DNA of 64,000 nt from Alphaproteobacteria bacterium. GTDB taxonomy: Bacteria > Pseudomonadota > Alphaproteobacteria > UBA9219. Positions within the stretch are counted from its first letter, which is position 1. Each line of letters opens with the position of its first letter. Under the pieces are notes generated by a model. It saw only the letters and a program-made list of their open reading frames with translations. It searched no databases and was not told where the DNA came from. The translations under genes and the position numbers were made by a program. The stretch is from positions 59,138 through 123,137 of the forward strand of contig JAFALY010000010.1 of NCBI GenBank assembly GCA_019233975.1, read 5' to 3'. Shown here piece by piece: positions 36,199 through 45,074 of the stretch.

Positions 36199-37467
36199 AT
36201 GTTCACGCCCACCCTGACCGACGCGCAAAGAACCGCCTGTCTGCACATACTGCAAGACGTGACCTTGCAACGGCTGATGCTTGCCCTGACGCAGGGCGGC
36301 GCCACTGTTCGTGTCATAGGCGGGGCCGTGCGTGATGCCCTGTCGGGGCGTCCCATCGGCGATATTGATCTGGCCGCGAGCCTGCCGCCCGAACAAGTGG
36401 TCGCCATCTTATCGCAAAACAATATCGGCCACGCGCCTACCGGCATTGACCACGGCACGATTACCGCCATCATTGACCATCGCGGCTTTGAGATTACGAG
36501 CCTGCGCCGTGACGTGGCGACAGATGGCCGACGCGCCACGGTTACCTATACCGACAATTGGCAAGAGGACGCCGCGCGGCGTGATTTTACTATCAATGCC
36601 CTGTCACTGGATGCAGAGGGAACGGTCTACGACTATACCGACGGCCTGCGCGACCTGATGCAAAAGCGGGTGCGTTTTATCGGCGATGCCAAGACGCGCA
36701 TTCGCGAAGATGTTTTGCGCATTCTGCGTTTCTATCGTTTTCAATCTGCCTTTGGCGGCGACGTGACAGATGCACCGGCACGAACGGCCTGCAAAAACCT
36801 GTCATCTTTGTTACCGCAGTTATCGGCTGAGCGCGTCTGGCGCGAGATCGCCAAATTGCTGGCGACAGCCGATCCGACACCCATCTGGCAGATGATGCTG
36901 GATGACGGTGTTTTGGCGCATTGGGCAACGGCGGCAAGGCATACCGATGCGTTACGTAATCTGGTTGCTTGCGAGATGAAATACGAGGCAAAAGGCTTTG
37001 CGTTGCGGCGTCTTGCTGCCCTTCTCGCGTGTGATGCGGAACTGGCTGCCAGCACGGCACAACAGCTGAAATGTTCGAACCGTGAGGCGGAACAACTGAC
37101 CGCCATCGCGCGGCTGGCCGCCAGTTGGACGGGTGTACCGGATGCAAAAGAAATCCGTCGCGCGCTGTATCAACAACGCGACAAGGACGGACACAAAGTT
37201 GTGCGGCATGCCCTGTTTATCGCAACGAGCCGCGCCGGTTCTGATACTCAGGCAGCCCTGTCGCAAGCGTTTGGGGTCGTGGAGGCATGGCAGGCACCCG
37301 CCTTCCCATTGCAGGGGCAAGATCTGTTAAAGCTTGGGCAGCCTGCCGGACCGCAGATGGGTGATTTATTGCGCGCGGTGGAAGCGTGGTGGATCGCGGG
37401 CGACTTCACAGCCGACAAAAGCGCATGTCTTGCCAAAGCGCGTGAACTTCTAAACCAGTTCCCATAA
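36199..37467 (+). CDS. cca: CCA tRNA nucleotidyltransferase / poly(A) polymerase family
   Basis: This class II nucleotidyltransferase adds or repairs the 3' CCA of tRNAs. The head domain has RVIGGAVRDAL and the catalytic D-I-D-L-A pair of carboxylates. The neck motif R-R-D-F-T-I-N-A-L and R-E-D-x-L-R-I-L-R-F-Y-R-F follow, all diagnostic. The length of 422 residues and the C-terminal helical domain match alphaproteobacterial CCA enzymes. Its last 18 bases overlap the end of the convergent Nudix gene. Confidence 0.93.
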   Translation: MFTPTLTDAQRTACLHILQDVTLQRLMLALTQGGATVRVIGGAVRDALSGRPIGDIDLAASLPPEQVVAILSQNNIGHAPTGIDHGTITAIIDHRGFEITSLRRDVATDGRRATVTYTDNWQEDAARRDFTINALSLDAEGTVYDYTDGLRDLMQKRVRFIGDAKTRIREDVLRILRFYRFQSAFGGDVTDAPARTACKNLSSLLPQLSAERVWREIAKLLATADPTPIWQMMLDDGVLAHWATAARHTDALRNLVACEMKYEAKGFALRRLAALLACDAELAASTAQQLKCSNREAEQLTAIARLAASWTGVPDAKEIRRALYQQRDKDGHKVVRHALFIATSRAGSDTQAALSQAFGVVEAWQAPAFPLQGQDLLKLGQPAGPQMGDLLRAVEAWWIAGDFTADKSACLAKARELLNQFP

Positions 37468-37905
37468 ATTCTGAACGATCGCGACGTCGGCGGGCGGCAT
37501 GGGATAGTGCCGCCAATCCTGTTTGCCCGCCCAAACCAGTTTTTGCCCTTCGCGTCCCTGCGGTTCACCTGTCCAGACACGGCAGCCATAAATGGGCATC
37601 AACAGGTGAAATTTTTCATAAGGGTGTGAGGCGAAGGTCAGCGGCCAGAAGCATCCGGGCGAAACCTCGATCCCCAATTCTTCGTACAGTTCGCGGACCA
37701 AAGCGGCTTCGGGTGTTTCGCCAGCTTCGACCTTGCCGCCCGGAAATTCCCACAAACCCGCCATGGGTTTGCCAGCGGGTCTTTCAGTCAGCAGCAGGCG
37801 GCCTTCGCCATCAATCAATGCCGCCGCCGCGACCAGCAGCATAGGCCGGTCTGCCGACAAAGGCGGCACAGGCATGGTTTGGCAGGCATGTGGAACAGCG
37901 GTCAT
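37450..37905 (-). CDS. mutT: MutT-type Nudix hydrolase
   Basis: The 151-residue protein has a complete Nudix box, G-x5-E-x7-R-E-L-x-E-E-L-G-I, starting at GGKVEAGETPE. The sequence around it (LLTERPAGKPMAGLWEFPGG) is the MutT pattern, so 8-oxo-dGTP hydrolysis, which prevents A to C transversions, is the likely role. In many alphaproteobacteria this gene follows argJ; here it converges on cca with an 18-base overlap. Confidence 0.9.
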   Translation of the reverse strand: MTAVPHACQTMPVPPLSADRPMLLVAAAALIDGEGRLLLTERPAGKPMAGLWEFPGGKVEAGETPEAALVRELYEELGIEVSPGCFWPLTFASHPYEKFHLLMPIYGCRVWTGEPQGREGQKLVWAGKQDWRHYPMPPADVAIVQNLWELV

Positions 37906-37950
37906 AAAAGCCCCTCTGGTGATATATTTCCTCTATGCTATTCTGCGGGC

Positions 37951-38130
37951 ATGAGCAATGAGAGTTTAAAAACCACACCCCCCGACGTCGCGCCCGAAGC
38001 CGCGCCCCCCATCACACAGGGCGACAAGGCGCAAACGCAAGTGACGGCAGCGGAAGCAGGTGGCCCCAAAGGGTTAGAGCCCACGCGTTACGGCGATTGG
38101 GAACGCAAGGGCAAGTGCGTGGATTTTTAG
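37951..38130 (+). CDS. DUF1674 / succinate dehydrogenase assembly factor 4-like protein
   Basis: The 59-residue protein ends in GPKGLEPTRYGDWERKGKC and VDF, the hallmark of DUF1674. The eukaryotic member, SDHAF4 (Sdh8), binds the flavinated subunit of succinate dehydrogenase during assembly. The N-terminal half is Pro/Ala-rich and disordered. I use the ATG at 37951; the open frame extends to 37879, but that part is not family-like. The last 4 bases overlap the end of the convergent KAP NTPase gene, so an insertion took place right at its 3' end without damaging it. Confidence 0.88.
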   Translation: MSNESLKTTPPDVAPEAAPPITQGDKAQTQVTAAEAGGPKGLEPTRYGDWERKGKCVDF

Positions 38131-39554
38131 GATACCGGTATACGCCTTAATCGGTCATAAACGGCTTGTGCAGGGGAAACCTGACCCACTTTGTATTCAT
38201 CTCTATACATCACTATACGATCCACTTCGTTGAAATCTCTTTTTAAACCCTCGTCATCACTACGCATTGGATTATTAGCGAGCATATCACGTCTGGTGAC
38301 TAGCTCTCCCAGCGTGGTATTATTTGTGTATATAGCCCGAAGTGCGGGTATTTTATATTTGATGTCTCCATGCCATGGCGCAGGTGCGCTACCCATATAT
38401 ACCCTAACATCTTTTATAAAATCTTTTGGTCCATACTGATTAGCCAAATCCCAGTAAAGGCGTTCAGACTGAAACTCTTTGACGTAACGAAGTGCTGCTA
38501 TTATCCCTAAGGCTAGGCAACAAGGGGCTTGCCGCTCAACCAAAGTGTGAAGATCTAATACTATGTCTGTAAAGATATGGCTGATTTGCCTTAACGTCAG
38601 ATGATATGTTGCGGCGACTATTGCGATCCCATAAATCAGATTTGACCCACCGGTAATAGCGCTATTATCATCTGTAAGGTTTGACGCATTCTTTAGTTTG
38701 AAATCCTCATAAAACAGTTTTGTTGCGAATTGGTGTGCGTCAGGGGTTGGTAAATCATATTGCCAATCAATAAATTTCTGCAGATAGCCTTCGCCATCAC
38801 GCGTGCCGTATATTTTCTCAACGGTCTCTTGCAGTTGTTTTTTATCAACTGCCAGTACGAATATCACACCATCCACATCAAAAAGATGTTTGGTGCACTC
38901 CAAAACTTCAATGGCATATGTGGGGCGGCAACGGTCCAATTCATCTATAAAGATGACCAATTTTTTGTTTTCGCCCTCGCTTTTCTGCCCGCCCTTATTA
39001 TTGACGATGGCAGATAATTTCTTTTTAAAACTCACCACCGACTCTCTGGCTTGTGTGTGCCGTTCTAGCGCGTCTTTCGCGAAAGACTGGGTAATTTCCT
39101 CAAAATCTTTCTCACTGAATTTAGCAATTTCAGAAACCACCCCCACAACATCTTGCCCTGCAATTTTTGCTACCACTCCTTTAATAATGGCTGGGGCTAT
39201 CTTACGGATACAGTATGCCCCCATGTTAGAAATAAGCTCCTCAATCTCTTTACGTTGCTGACCGAGCTGTTCTTTCATAACCCCCGCCAAGGCAATTAGC
39301 GGATCATCGGTGTAGTCGGTCTCCCAAGCATTAAAATAGACGGCCTTGTAATCACGCTTGGCCAGGTCTTGGGCCCAATTTTTAATAAGGTATGTTTTGC
39401 CACACCCATAGGGCGCATTAAGTGAGATGACGAATGGTTGCGTGATGCCGTCTATAAATGGCGTCAGATAATCTGCGATTCTTTTTGAATCGAGATAATC
39501 ATTTTTCCATATTTCATCGGCTGTGTCCGTGCTGGCTTTTTTTATTAGCGGCAC
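38127..39554 (-). CDS. KAP-family P-loop NTPase
   Basis: The 475-residue protein has Walker A A-P-Y-G-C-G-K-T near residue 50 and Walker B F-I-D-E-L-D-R-C, the diagnostic KAP form, followed by the sensor region VLAVDKKQLQETV. Helices between Walker A and B (about residues 105-140) are hydrophobic enough to touch a membrane. The start is a GTG with GGAG upstream. Its DNA is clearly more AT-rich than both neighbours, with different codon use, indicating recent transfer. PifA of the F plasmid, which blocks phage T7, is a KAP protein, so phage defence is possible but unproven. It lies 15 bases after phaR and may be expressed with it. Confidence 0.9.
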   Translation of the reverse strand: MPLIKKASTDTADEIWKNDYLDSKRIADYLTPFIDGITQPFVISLNAPYGCGKTYLIKNWAQDLAKRDYKAVYFNAWETDYTDDPLIALAGVMKEQLGQQRKEIEELISNMGAYCIRKIAPAIIKGVVAKIAGQDVVGVVSEIAKFSEKDFEEITQSFAKDALERHTQARESVVSFKKKLSAIVNNKGGQKSEGENKKLVIFIDELDRCRPTYAIEVLECTKHLFDVDGVIFVLAVDKKQLQETVEKIYGTRDGEGYLQKFIDWQYDLPTPDAHQFATKLFYEDFKLKNASNLTDDNSAITGGSNLIYGIAIVAATYHLTLRQISHIFTDIVLDLHTLVERQAPCCLALGIIAALRYVKEFQSERLYWDLANQYGPKDFIKDVRVYMGSAPAPWHGDIKYKIPALRAIYTNNTTLGELVTRRDMLANNPMRSDDEGLKRDFNEVDRIVMYRDEYKVGQVSPAQAVYDRLRRIPVS

Positions 39555-39569
39555 GGATACGCTCCAAAC

Positions 39570-40250
39570 CTAGCGCTTCGCCAGATCGGCCAACTGACGT
39601 TGCAGGGCCGCGATTTTATTTTGCACATCTTCGCCGCCAGGCGCCGTTTGTGACGCCTGTTGCGTGGCGGGCGTGGGCATGGCAACGGACGGGGTAAAGG
39701 CACCCTCGGCCGCTTGTTCTGCCACATCTTCGGCAGACGGTTCCGACACCGTATGCGCGGCGGGTGCCACAGGGGCCTGACCCGGCACATTGCCGAACGG
39801 CGAGAACATGCGCATGGTCTGTTCGAACAGCGCCATGTTTTGCTTGCTCATCGCCTCTAACGTATTGCCAAACGGAAACACGGTGCCGAATGTGTTTTTG
39901 AAGTATGAGCGGATTTGTTCCTGGTTTTTGGACAAAGCCTGCATGCTTTGTTCCAGATATTTCGGCACCATCCACTGCATATTGTCGCCATAGAAGCTGA
40001 TGAGCTGGCGCAGGAAACTGATCGGCAGCAGGTTCTGCCCTGTCTTGCCTTCTTCTTCGACAATAATCTGCGTCAGGACCGCGCGCGTTAAATCTTCGCC
40101 CGACTTCGCATCGTAAACGTTGAACTCAACGCCTTCCTTGACCATCTGCGACAGGTCGGCAAGCGTCACATAGGTGCTGGTCGCGGTGTTGTAAAGGCGA
40201 CGGTTCGCGTACTTCTTGATGGTGATCGCGTCTTTGCTGGGCGTGCTCAT
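39570..40250 (-). CDS. phaR: Polyhydroxyalkanoate synthesis repressor PhaR
   Basis: PhaR binds DNA to repress phasin and PHA genes and also binds PHA granules, which relieves repression. The N-terminal DNA-binding domain has KKYANRRLYNT, followed by the PHB accumulation regulatory domain with the VYDAKSGEDLTR and Q-I-I-x-E-E segments. From the ATG at 40250, which has AGAGGAAG upstream, the product is 226 residues with a Pro/Ala-rich tail. It is divergent from the PhaE-like/PhaC pair, so the 215-bp intergenic region is a natural place for its operator. Confidence 0.93.
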   Translation of the reverse strand: MSTPSKDAITIKKYANRRLYNTATSTYVTLADLSQMVKEGVEFNVYDAKSGEDLTRAVLTQIIVEEEGKTGQNLLPISFLRQLISFYGDNMQWMVPKYLEQSMQALSKNQEQIRSYFKNTFGTVFPFGNTLEAMSKQNMALFEQTMRMFSPFGNVPGQAPVAPAAHTVSEPSAEDVAEQAAEGAFTPSVAMPTPATQQASQTAPGGEDVQNKIAALQRQLADLAKR

Positions 40251-40465
40251 TGAACTTCCTCTCTGATTTGTATCAGGATGCGAAAAAGCCTGTTCTGTCA
40301 TCGGGCCTAAAACGAAGGTCATGCGTCACCCCCTCATCGGTCAAACTTGCGACAACACCGGACTGACTATGGTTAATAATTGCGAATCTCGGTCTAAAAC
40401 TCAAGGTGAATCTTGGGGACCACATTTTCCTACAAGGGTACCGTCTTTCATGTTCTAATCTCTGT

Positions 40466-40897
40466 ATGACGCGCCGTACCACAACCGACGACACAGCCAC
40501 GAATAAAACCGCGCCCGCAGACCTGACCGGTCTGGCGGCAGAGGCGTTGGCGCTGTGGCAAGAACATCTGGCTGCCCTGTCCGAAAACCCAAAGGCCAAG
40601 GCTGACATGGCCGCCTGGATGGAACCGTCACGCCGCCTGTTTGCCGATTGGGCCGCGATGATGCAGAATGCGGGCCATGCAAACCCGTTCGGCCACCCAG
40701 CAGGCACCAATCCCTTTGCCCCCGCACCATTCGGGGCCGCGCCGTCTGGGGCCGCGCCCACTGCCGCTGCATCTGATGACAGCGCTTTACGCATCGCTCA
40801 GCTTGCCCACCGCGTGGCGGAGCTTGAACGACGCATCGGGCAACTGGAATCCACCCGCCAGCGCAAACCTGCAAAAGCTGCAAAAACTTCTGGCTGA
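40466..40897 (+). CDS. PhaE/phasin-like protein coupled to PHA synthase
   Basis: The 143-residue protein has an amphipathic N-terminal helix (LAAEALALWQEHLAAL), a Pro/Ala/Gly linker, and a C-terminal leucine-zipper-like helix containing A-H-R-V-A-E-L-E-R-R-I-G-Q-L-E. This shape recalls PhaE, the partner subunit of class III PHA synthase, but it is much shorter than PhaE (about 350 residues). Its gene overlaps the synthase gene by up to 122 bases in another frame. A synthase partner or granule-surface protein is inferred from structure and position. Confidence 0.65.
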   Translation: MTRRTTTDDTATNKTAPADLTGLAAEALALWQEHLAALSENPKAKADMAAWMEPSRRLFADWAAMMQNAGHANPFGHPAGTNPFAPAPFGAAPSGAAPTAAASDDSALRIAQLAHRVAELERRIGQLESTRQRKPAKAAKTSG

Positions 40898-41957
40898 CGC
40901 CGAGCGGGAAACGGGGGACACCGCCGCCCTTGATAGCGCGCTACGCGCCGAAGGGTTGCGTCACGCGCACCATTTTCTAACCGGTGTTGCACATTATCAG
41001 ACAAGTACCGTAAAGCGCGATCTGCCTGATGCACCTGTTGTCTGGCAGGCAGGCAACACAAAACTGCGCGATTACGCGCCGGGTAACAAAACAGCGCGAC
41101 CTGTTTTGGTCATACCGTCACTTATTAATCGTTACCACATTCTGGACCTTGACCATGGTCAATCTTTTCTGCGGTTTCTGGCGGCACAAGGTTTGCGGCC
41201 AATGCTGGTTGACTGGGATAGCCCTGATGAGGCGGAGATACGCTTTACACTTGATGCCTATATGGCGCACCGGCTGCTGCCTGCATTGACGCATGTGATT
41301 GAGGTGTCCGGGCAAACGCCACATGTCATGGGATATTGCATGGGGGGTTTGCTGGCGTTGGCGCTGGCGCAGTTGGGCGGTGATGCGGTGCAGTCGCTCA
41401 GCCTTCTGGCGACACCGTGGGATTTCAACCAGACGGGTCTGACTGATATTCTGCGCAATGGGTCACTGACCAGCATCATTAATGACGCAGGTTATATGCC
41501 GGTTGATATGATCCAAAGCCTGTTTGCGCTACAGCAGCCCTTACAGGTTTTCAAAAAATTCCGCGACTTTGGTGCACGCATCGCAAAACCCGTGGATGGG
41601 TATGACAATCGCCGGTTTGTTCTGGTCGAAGATTGGTTGAATGACGGCGTCCCCTTGGCTGCACCAGTCGCGACGCAGTGCCTGACCGACTGGTATGGGC
41701 GCAACACAACCAAGCGCGGCACATGGTCTGTCGGTGGGCACGTCATCAATCCAACCGCCGTCAAGATACCGGTCTGCGTTATTATACCGCAGCAAGATCG
41801 CGTCGTGGCACCTGCCGCCGCTCTGCCGCTGGCCCACGCCATTCCTGCGGCGCATTTACTACAACCCGATACAGGTCATATCGGCATGATGGCCAGTAAA
41901 CGCGCCGAGTCTATTTTGTGGCGACCATTTCTAAGCTGGATCGCAAGTCTGGCGTAA
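40776..41957 (+). CDS. phaC: Poly(3-hydroxyalkanoate) synthase, class III-like PhaC
   Basis: This alpha/beta-hydrolase-fold enzyme polymerises hydroxyacyl-CoA. The PHA-synthase nucleophile box is G-Y-C-M-G-G, with Cys in place of the lipase Ser; the Asp lies in QDRVVAP and the His in GHIGMM. The protein has 393 residues from the ATG at 40776; the frame is open from 40668, and a later non-ATG start is possible, because the first 100 residues before TVKRDLPDAPVV are poorly conserved. The length suits class III better than class I (about 590). The overlap with the preceding gene suggests coupled translation. Confidence 0.85.
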   Translation: MTALYASLSLPTAWRSLNDASGNWNPPASANLQKLQKLLADAERETGDTAALDSALRAEGLRHAHHFLTGVAHYQTSTVKRDLPDAPVVWQAGNTKLRDYAPGNKTARPVLVIPSLINRYHILDLDHGQSFLRFLAAQGLRPMLVDWDSPDEAEIRFTLDAYMAHRLLPALTHVIEVSGQTPHVMGYCMGGLLALALAQLGGDAVQSLSLLATPWDFNQTGLTDILRNGSLTSIINDAGYMPVDMIQSLFALQQPLQVFKKFRDFGARIAKPVDGYDNRRFVLVEDWLNDGVPLAAPVATQCLTDWYGRNTTKRGTWSVGGHVINPTAVKIPVCVIIPQQDRVVAPAAALPLAHAIPAAHLLQPDTGHIGMMASKRAESILWRPFLSWIASLA

Positions 41958-42065
41958 TATAATTGTGAAACCTTCGTTCAGCGGATCACTTCCTTTCAGG
42001 CTGTGCAATTATTTTTATCTTGCGCTGTCTTGTTGTATCGTTACCTGGTGGATCAGGGATAGGAT

Positions 42066-42914
42066 ATGACTTCCATTTTCGATCTGGGGAAACAAACCCC
42101 GCCGCCGGATTCTTTGGATGCGCATTATCAATGGTTGGAGCCTCATATCGAGGTTTTTGAACCCGATGATGACATCAAACGACCGGCCTTGCTGATCTTT
42201 CACGGATGCGGCGGCAAACGACCCTTTCTTACCGCCTATGCCAAATTGGCCGCCACCATGGGCATGCGCGCCTTTATCATCGATTCATCTGCACCACGCG
42301 GCTGGGACAGGCGGCACAACATTCATAAAGTCTGCACGGGCCGCGTGTTACATGGCAACGAACGCGCCTGGGACGTTCTGGCGGCGATCAAGGGCATTGG
42401 CGAACGCGATAATGTTGACGCGTCGAACCTGATTTTAAGTGGATGGAGTCACGGCGGTTGGGCCATTACGGACTTGATGACTTATGACCTACCGCCAGAG
42501 CAAGACAGGCTCCTGCAAGGCGTGAAGGGTTTATTTCTGGTTTACCCCTTCCTCAACATCCCTTCCCGTACGGCACTCAGAAAACCGTGGCATCATCATC
42601 CGGAAACCGCACTGGTTGCCGCACAACAAGACCATGTCATCTTTTTACCGGTTATGAAATCAGCCGTGGACAAGTTACGCAAAGACGGCATCTCCGTAAC
42701 CTTGACCGAGGTGAACGCAACGCATGCGTTTGACGAAGGGTATGAGCGTCCCGACACGCCAGAAAACGCCCTGCGCCCCATGCGTCATGACAAGGCAGCT
42801 TTTGCGCAGGCGCTGGAAGCGTTGCAGCGCCTGATTGAAAAATTAGTCGATGTGCGCGCCGGACTAGGCGCTACACCCGTCATGCACACGCATATGTTGT
42901 CCCCGCATTATTAG
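42066..42914 (+). CDS. Dienelactone hydrolase-like alpha/beta hydrolase
   Basis: The 282-residue protein has the nucleophile elbow G-W-S-H-G-G and a catalytic His in NATHAF, as in the dienelactone hydrolase group. An oxyanion-type H-G-C-G-G motif follows the first core strand. It lacks a signal peptide. It lies 108 bases after phaC on the same strand; a role in PHA turnover is conceivable, but nothing in the sequence shows it. It converges on the cysteine-rich protein gene with a 6-base gap. Confidence 0.82.
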   Translation: MTSIFDLGKQTPPPDSLDAHYQWLEPHIEVFEPDDDIKRPALLIFHGCGGKRPFLTAYAKLAATMGMRAFIIDSSAPRGWDRRHNIHKVCTGRVLHGNERAWDVLAAIKGIGERDNVDASNLILSGWSHGGWAITDLMTYDLPPEQDRLLQGVKGLFLVYPFLNIPSRTALRKPWHHHPETALVAAQQDHVIFLPVMKSAVDKLRKDGISVTLTEVNATHAFDEGYERPDTPENALRPMRHDKAAFAQALEALQRLIEKLVDVRAGLGATPVMHTHMLSPHY

Positions 42915-42920
42915 GGGCGG

Positions 42921-45065
42921 TTACATCAAATTCATGTGCGTGTTGCAGCCATCAGGTGGGCAGCCGCCACCACCAACACCGCCGCCGCCCGAATGACAGG
43001 AATTGGACGGATAGGATATGGGGTTATAGCAGGACAACCCCCACACAGCACCGAACTGGCATTGCGGACCACCACATCCAGTGGCGTACTGGCAGGTTCT
43101 GGCTGTCACACACTCGCCCGTCGGGACGGCCGAATTGGGCACAACCGAACCCGACCTTACGCCACTGGGGCAATCAGGCATGTTGTAGAATGTCTGGTAG
43201 GGCGATTGCGCAACAGAGGGGTAGCCGTTAGTAGGATCACACACCGAGCCTGTATAAAAATAGTACCCAATCAGAATGCCGCCGCCATTGACGGTGACAC
43301 CTGAGTCCATCTGCGTCAGTTTACAGGCGCAGGCACCAGTGGCATCAGTGCCACCCGGGCACACGCAGGCATTGCCGTTCCAGCTATAACCGTTCGGACA
43401 TATACAACCCGTGCCGTCCCAGACCAAACCCGCCGGACACACGCATTGTCCATTACTGCCTAATGAACTGCCGCACGTACAGCCAGACACACAGCTTTGT
43501 CCATCGGGGGAAAGATCATAGCCGGAGTTGCAGGCAATGGAGCAATCGCTGTTGACGGTGCCATTGGTGACTGATGTAGTCGCGCAAGACTGATTACAGC
43601 TTTTGCCATCACTGGATAAGGTGTAGCCAGAGTTGCAGGTGATAGAGCAATCGCCGTTAACAGTACCATTGCTAACCGTTGTCACCGGGCAAACAGGGCC
43701 GCAGTTGCTGCCGCAATTACAGGTCGTATAATCATCGTCGCCGGCACCGGCGGGGCAAACATTACTCAAGCTGCCCGTGCTGCTGACATCCGTCAAAGAA
43801 AGAAATTTCCTTGTTTTTATGAGGTGCAATATGCCCCCATTGTTGGCACACATATAAGCGTTGGTTGTGCAGTTATAAACATTCCCTGTCGCGCATGAGA
43901 CGGGACTATTGCTGGGGCCAGTACAGGTCCATGACCATGGGCCAGTGCCGCTGACAGTCGATGCATTGCCAGCAGAGCACAAATTGCTTGTTGGTATTGT
44001 TGTGACAGCGACCTGGTTCGCGCTACCGCATGCCGCATCTGCACCGACTGCCGTCTGGCAGGATGCGATGGAGCTGGCGGGGTCGGTGCCGCCAAGGCAG
44101 GTCCAGTTATAGCCGCCACCCGTTGTGTTCGGCAGCACCGTCGTCGCCACGCCCACCTTGCACAGATTCTGTGTCGGCGGCGTCGCCGCAGCCTGTCCCG
44201 CCGCCGTACCGCATTGCCCGTTATACAAGATCGTGCTCGTCCCCGTATCCACCGTCCAGCTCGCCGAGCCCTTGTCGTCCGCCAACGCCCCGTCAAATAC
44301 GCCCTTCACCGTCTCCGTAAACGGCGTCACACCGTCCACGCCCGTACAGGTGTAGATCGCCGTCCCCGTCTGCACCGATGTGTTCGGCGGCGCACGCAAA
44401 TACGGCATCGACACCATCGCCACCTGCGCATTCTTCGGGTCCACCTGCCCACCGGTCGGCACCGGCGATCCACACTGGTTCACCTGCGCCGCATTGTCCC
44501 CAAGCACGCTCCAGTTCGCAGGCAAATCGATCCACCCGCCGCGGATGCAATACGCAAACGCCACATCCTTGTCTCCAGACGCCGCATTGTTCACAAACGC
44601 CAACCAGTCCGTCGCCTTCCCAAACGGAATCAAAATGCTGTTCTGGCTATAAGCGTTCCCCTTATCCACAAACCGGCACACCCCAAACACGTCAATCGGA
44701 AAGCTCGACCGCACCCCAGCCTGGATCTTCGCCCCGTTGAACAACCCGTCCGTCGCACTCAGCTTATGTGCCCCGGTGATCGCCCCGTTACTAAAACACG
44801 GATGGTAGCTGTTCTGTGTCGTGATCACGCATTGCGCCTGCGCATCCCCAGCCTGTGCGTCAACGCTCAACCCCTTATCCGCGTCCCACATCTTCCCACC
44901 AACAGGCGCCACGGCTGTCGTCGTGCTCGCCGTACAGCTCGCCCCAGCGCACACACCCACCCCACCGTTACCCCTCGTATCCTGCCCGTACGCACTCCCT
45001 CCCGTCCCAACCCCCATCAGGATCGTCAAAAAAAGGGCTGACTTTAGAGACAGGCGCATGGGCAT
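42921..45065 (-). CDS. Secreted modular cysteine-rich protein
   Basis: The 714-residue protein has a signal peptide (cleavage near GGSAYG-Q, residue 27). Residues 30-250 form an unknown domain. Next come two repeats with the pattern L-C-x-x-G-x-A-x-x-V and a W-x-W/N-W-T-C core (about 295-390), then two 35-residue EGF/TNFR-like repeats with N-G-T-V-N-x-D-C-S-I-x-C-N-S-G-Y, then a run of C-P-x-G modules, and a Gly/Cys-rich end. Many disulphides imply an extracytoplasmic location. No membrane anchor or sortase-like signal is visible. Adhesion or contact with other cells is a reasonable guess; it also occurs in predatory and biofilm bacteria. Confidence 0.85.
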   Translation of the reverse strand: MPMRLSLKSALFLTILMGVGTGGSAYGQDTRGNGGVGVCAGASCTASTTTAVAPVGGKMWDADKGLSVDAQAGDAQAQCVITTQNSYHPCFSNGAITGAHKLSATDGLFNGAKIQAGVRSSFPIDVFGVCRFVDKGNAYSQNSILIPFGKATDWLAFVNNAASGDKDVAFAYCIRGGWIDLPANWSVLGDNAAQVNQCGSPVPTGGQVDPKNAQVAMVSMPYLRAPPNTSVQTGTAIYTCTGVDGVTPFTETVKGVFDGALADDKGSASWTVDTGTSTILYNGQCGTAAGQAAATPPTQNLCKVGVATTVLPNTTGGGYNWTCLGGTDPASSIASCQTAVGADAACGSANQVAVTTIPTSNLCSAGNASTVSGTGPWSWTCTGPSNSPVSCATGNVYNCTTNAYMCANNGGILHLIKTRKFLSLTDVSSTGSLSNVCPAGAGDDDYTTCNCGSNCGPVCPVTTVSNGTVNGDCSITCNSGYTLSSDGKSCNQSCATTSVTNGTVNSDCSIACNSGYDLSPDGQSCVSGCTCGSSLGSNGQCVCPAGLVWDGTGCICPNGYSWNGNACVCPGGTDATGACACKLTQMDSGVTVNGGGILIGYYFYTGSVCDPTNGYPSVAQSPYQTFYNMPDCPSGVRSGSVVPNSAVPTGECVTARTCQYATGCGGPQCQFGAVWGLSCYNPISYPSNSCHSGGGGVGGGGCPPDGCNTHMNLM
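43497..43706. repeat. Two tandem 105-bp repeats encoding EGF-like modules
   Basis: AGCAATCGC starts at 43541 and again at 43646, an offset of 105 bp (35 residues). The copies differ mainly at synonymous positions, so the module duplication is kept under selection for its protein sequence. Each unit encodes one cysteine-rich N-G-x-V-N-x-D-C repeat. Confidence 0.75.
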
Positions 45066-45074
45066 CCCTTAGAC

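Noticed and set aside
44214..45041. Plus-strand Arg/His/Pro-rich frame opposite the cysteine-rich gene
   Set aside because: It reflects the C-rich strand composition; it has no signal or domain, whereas the minus strand has a signal peptide and a regular Cys pattern.
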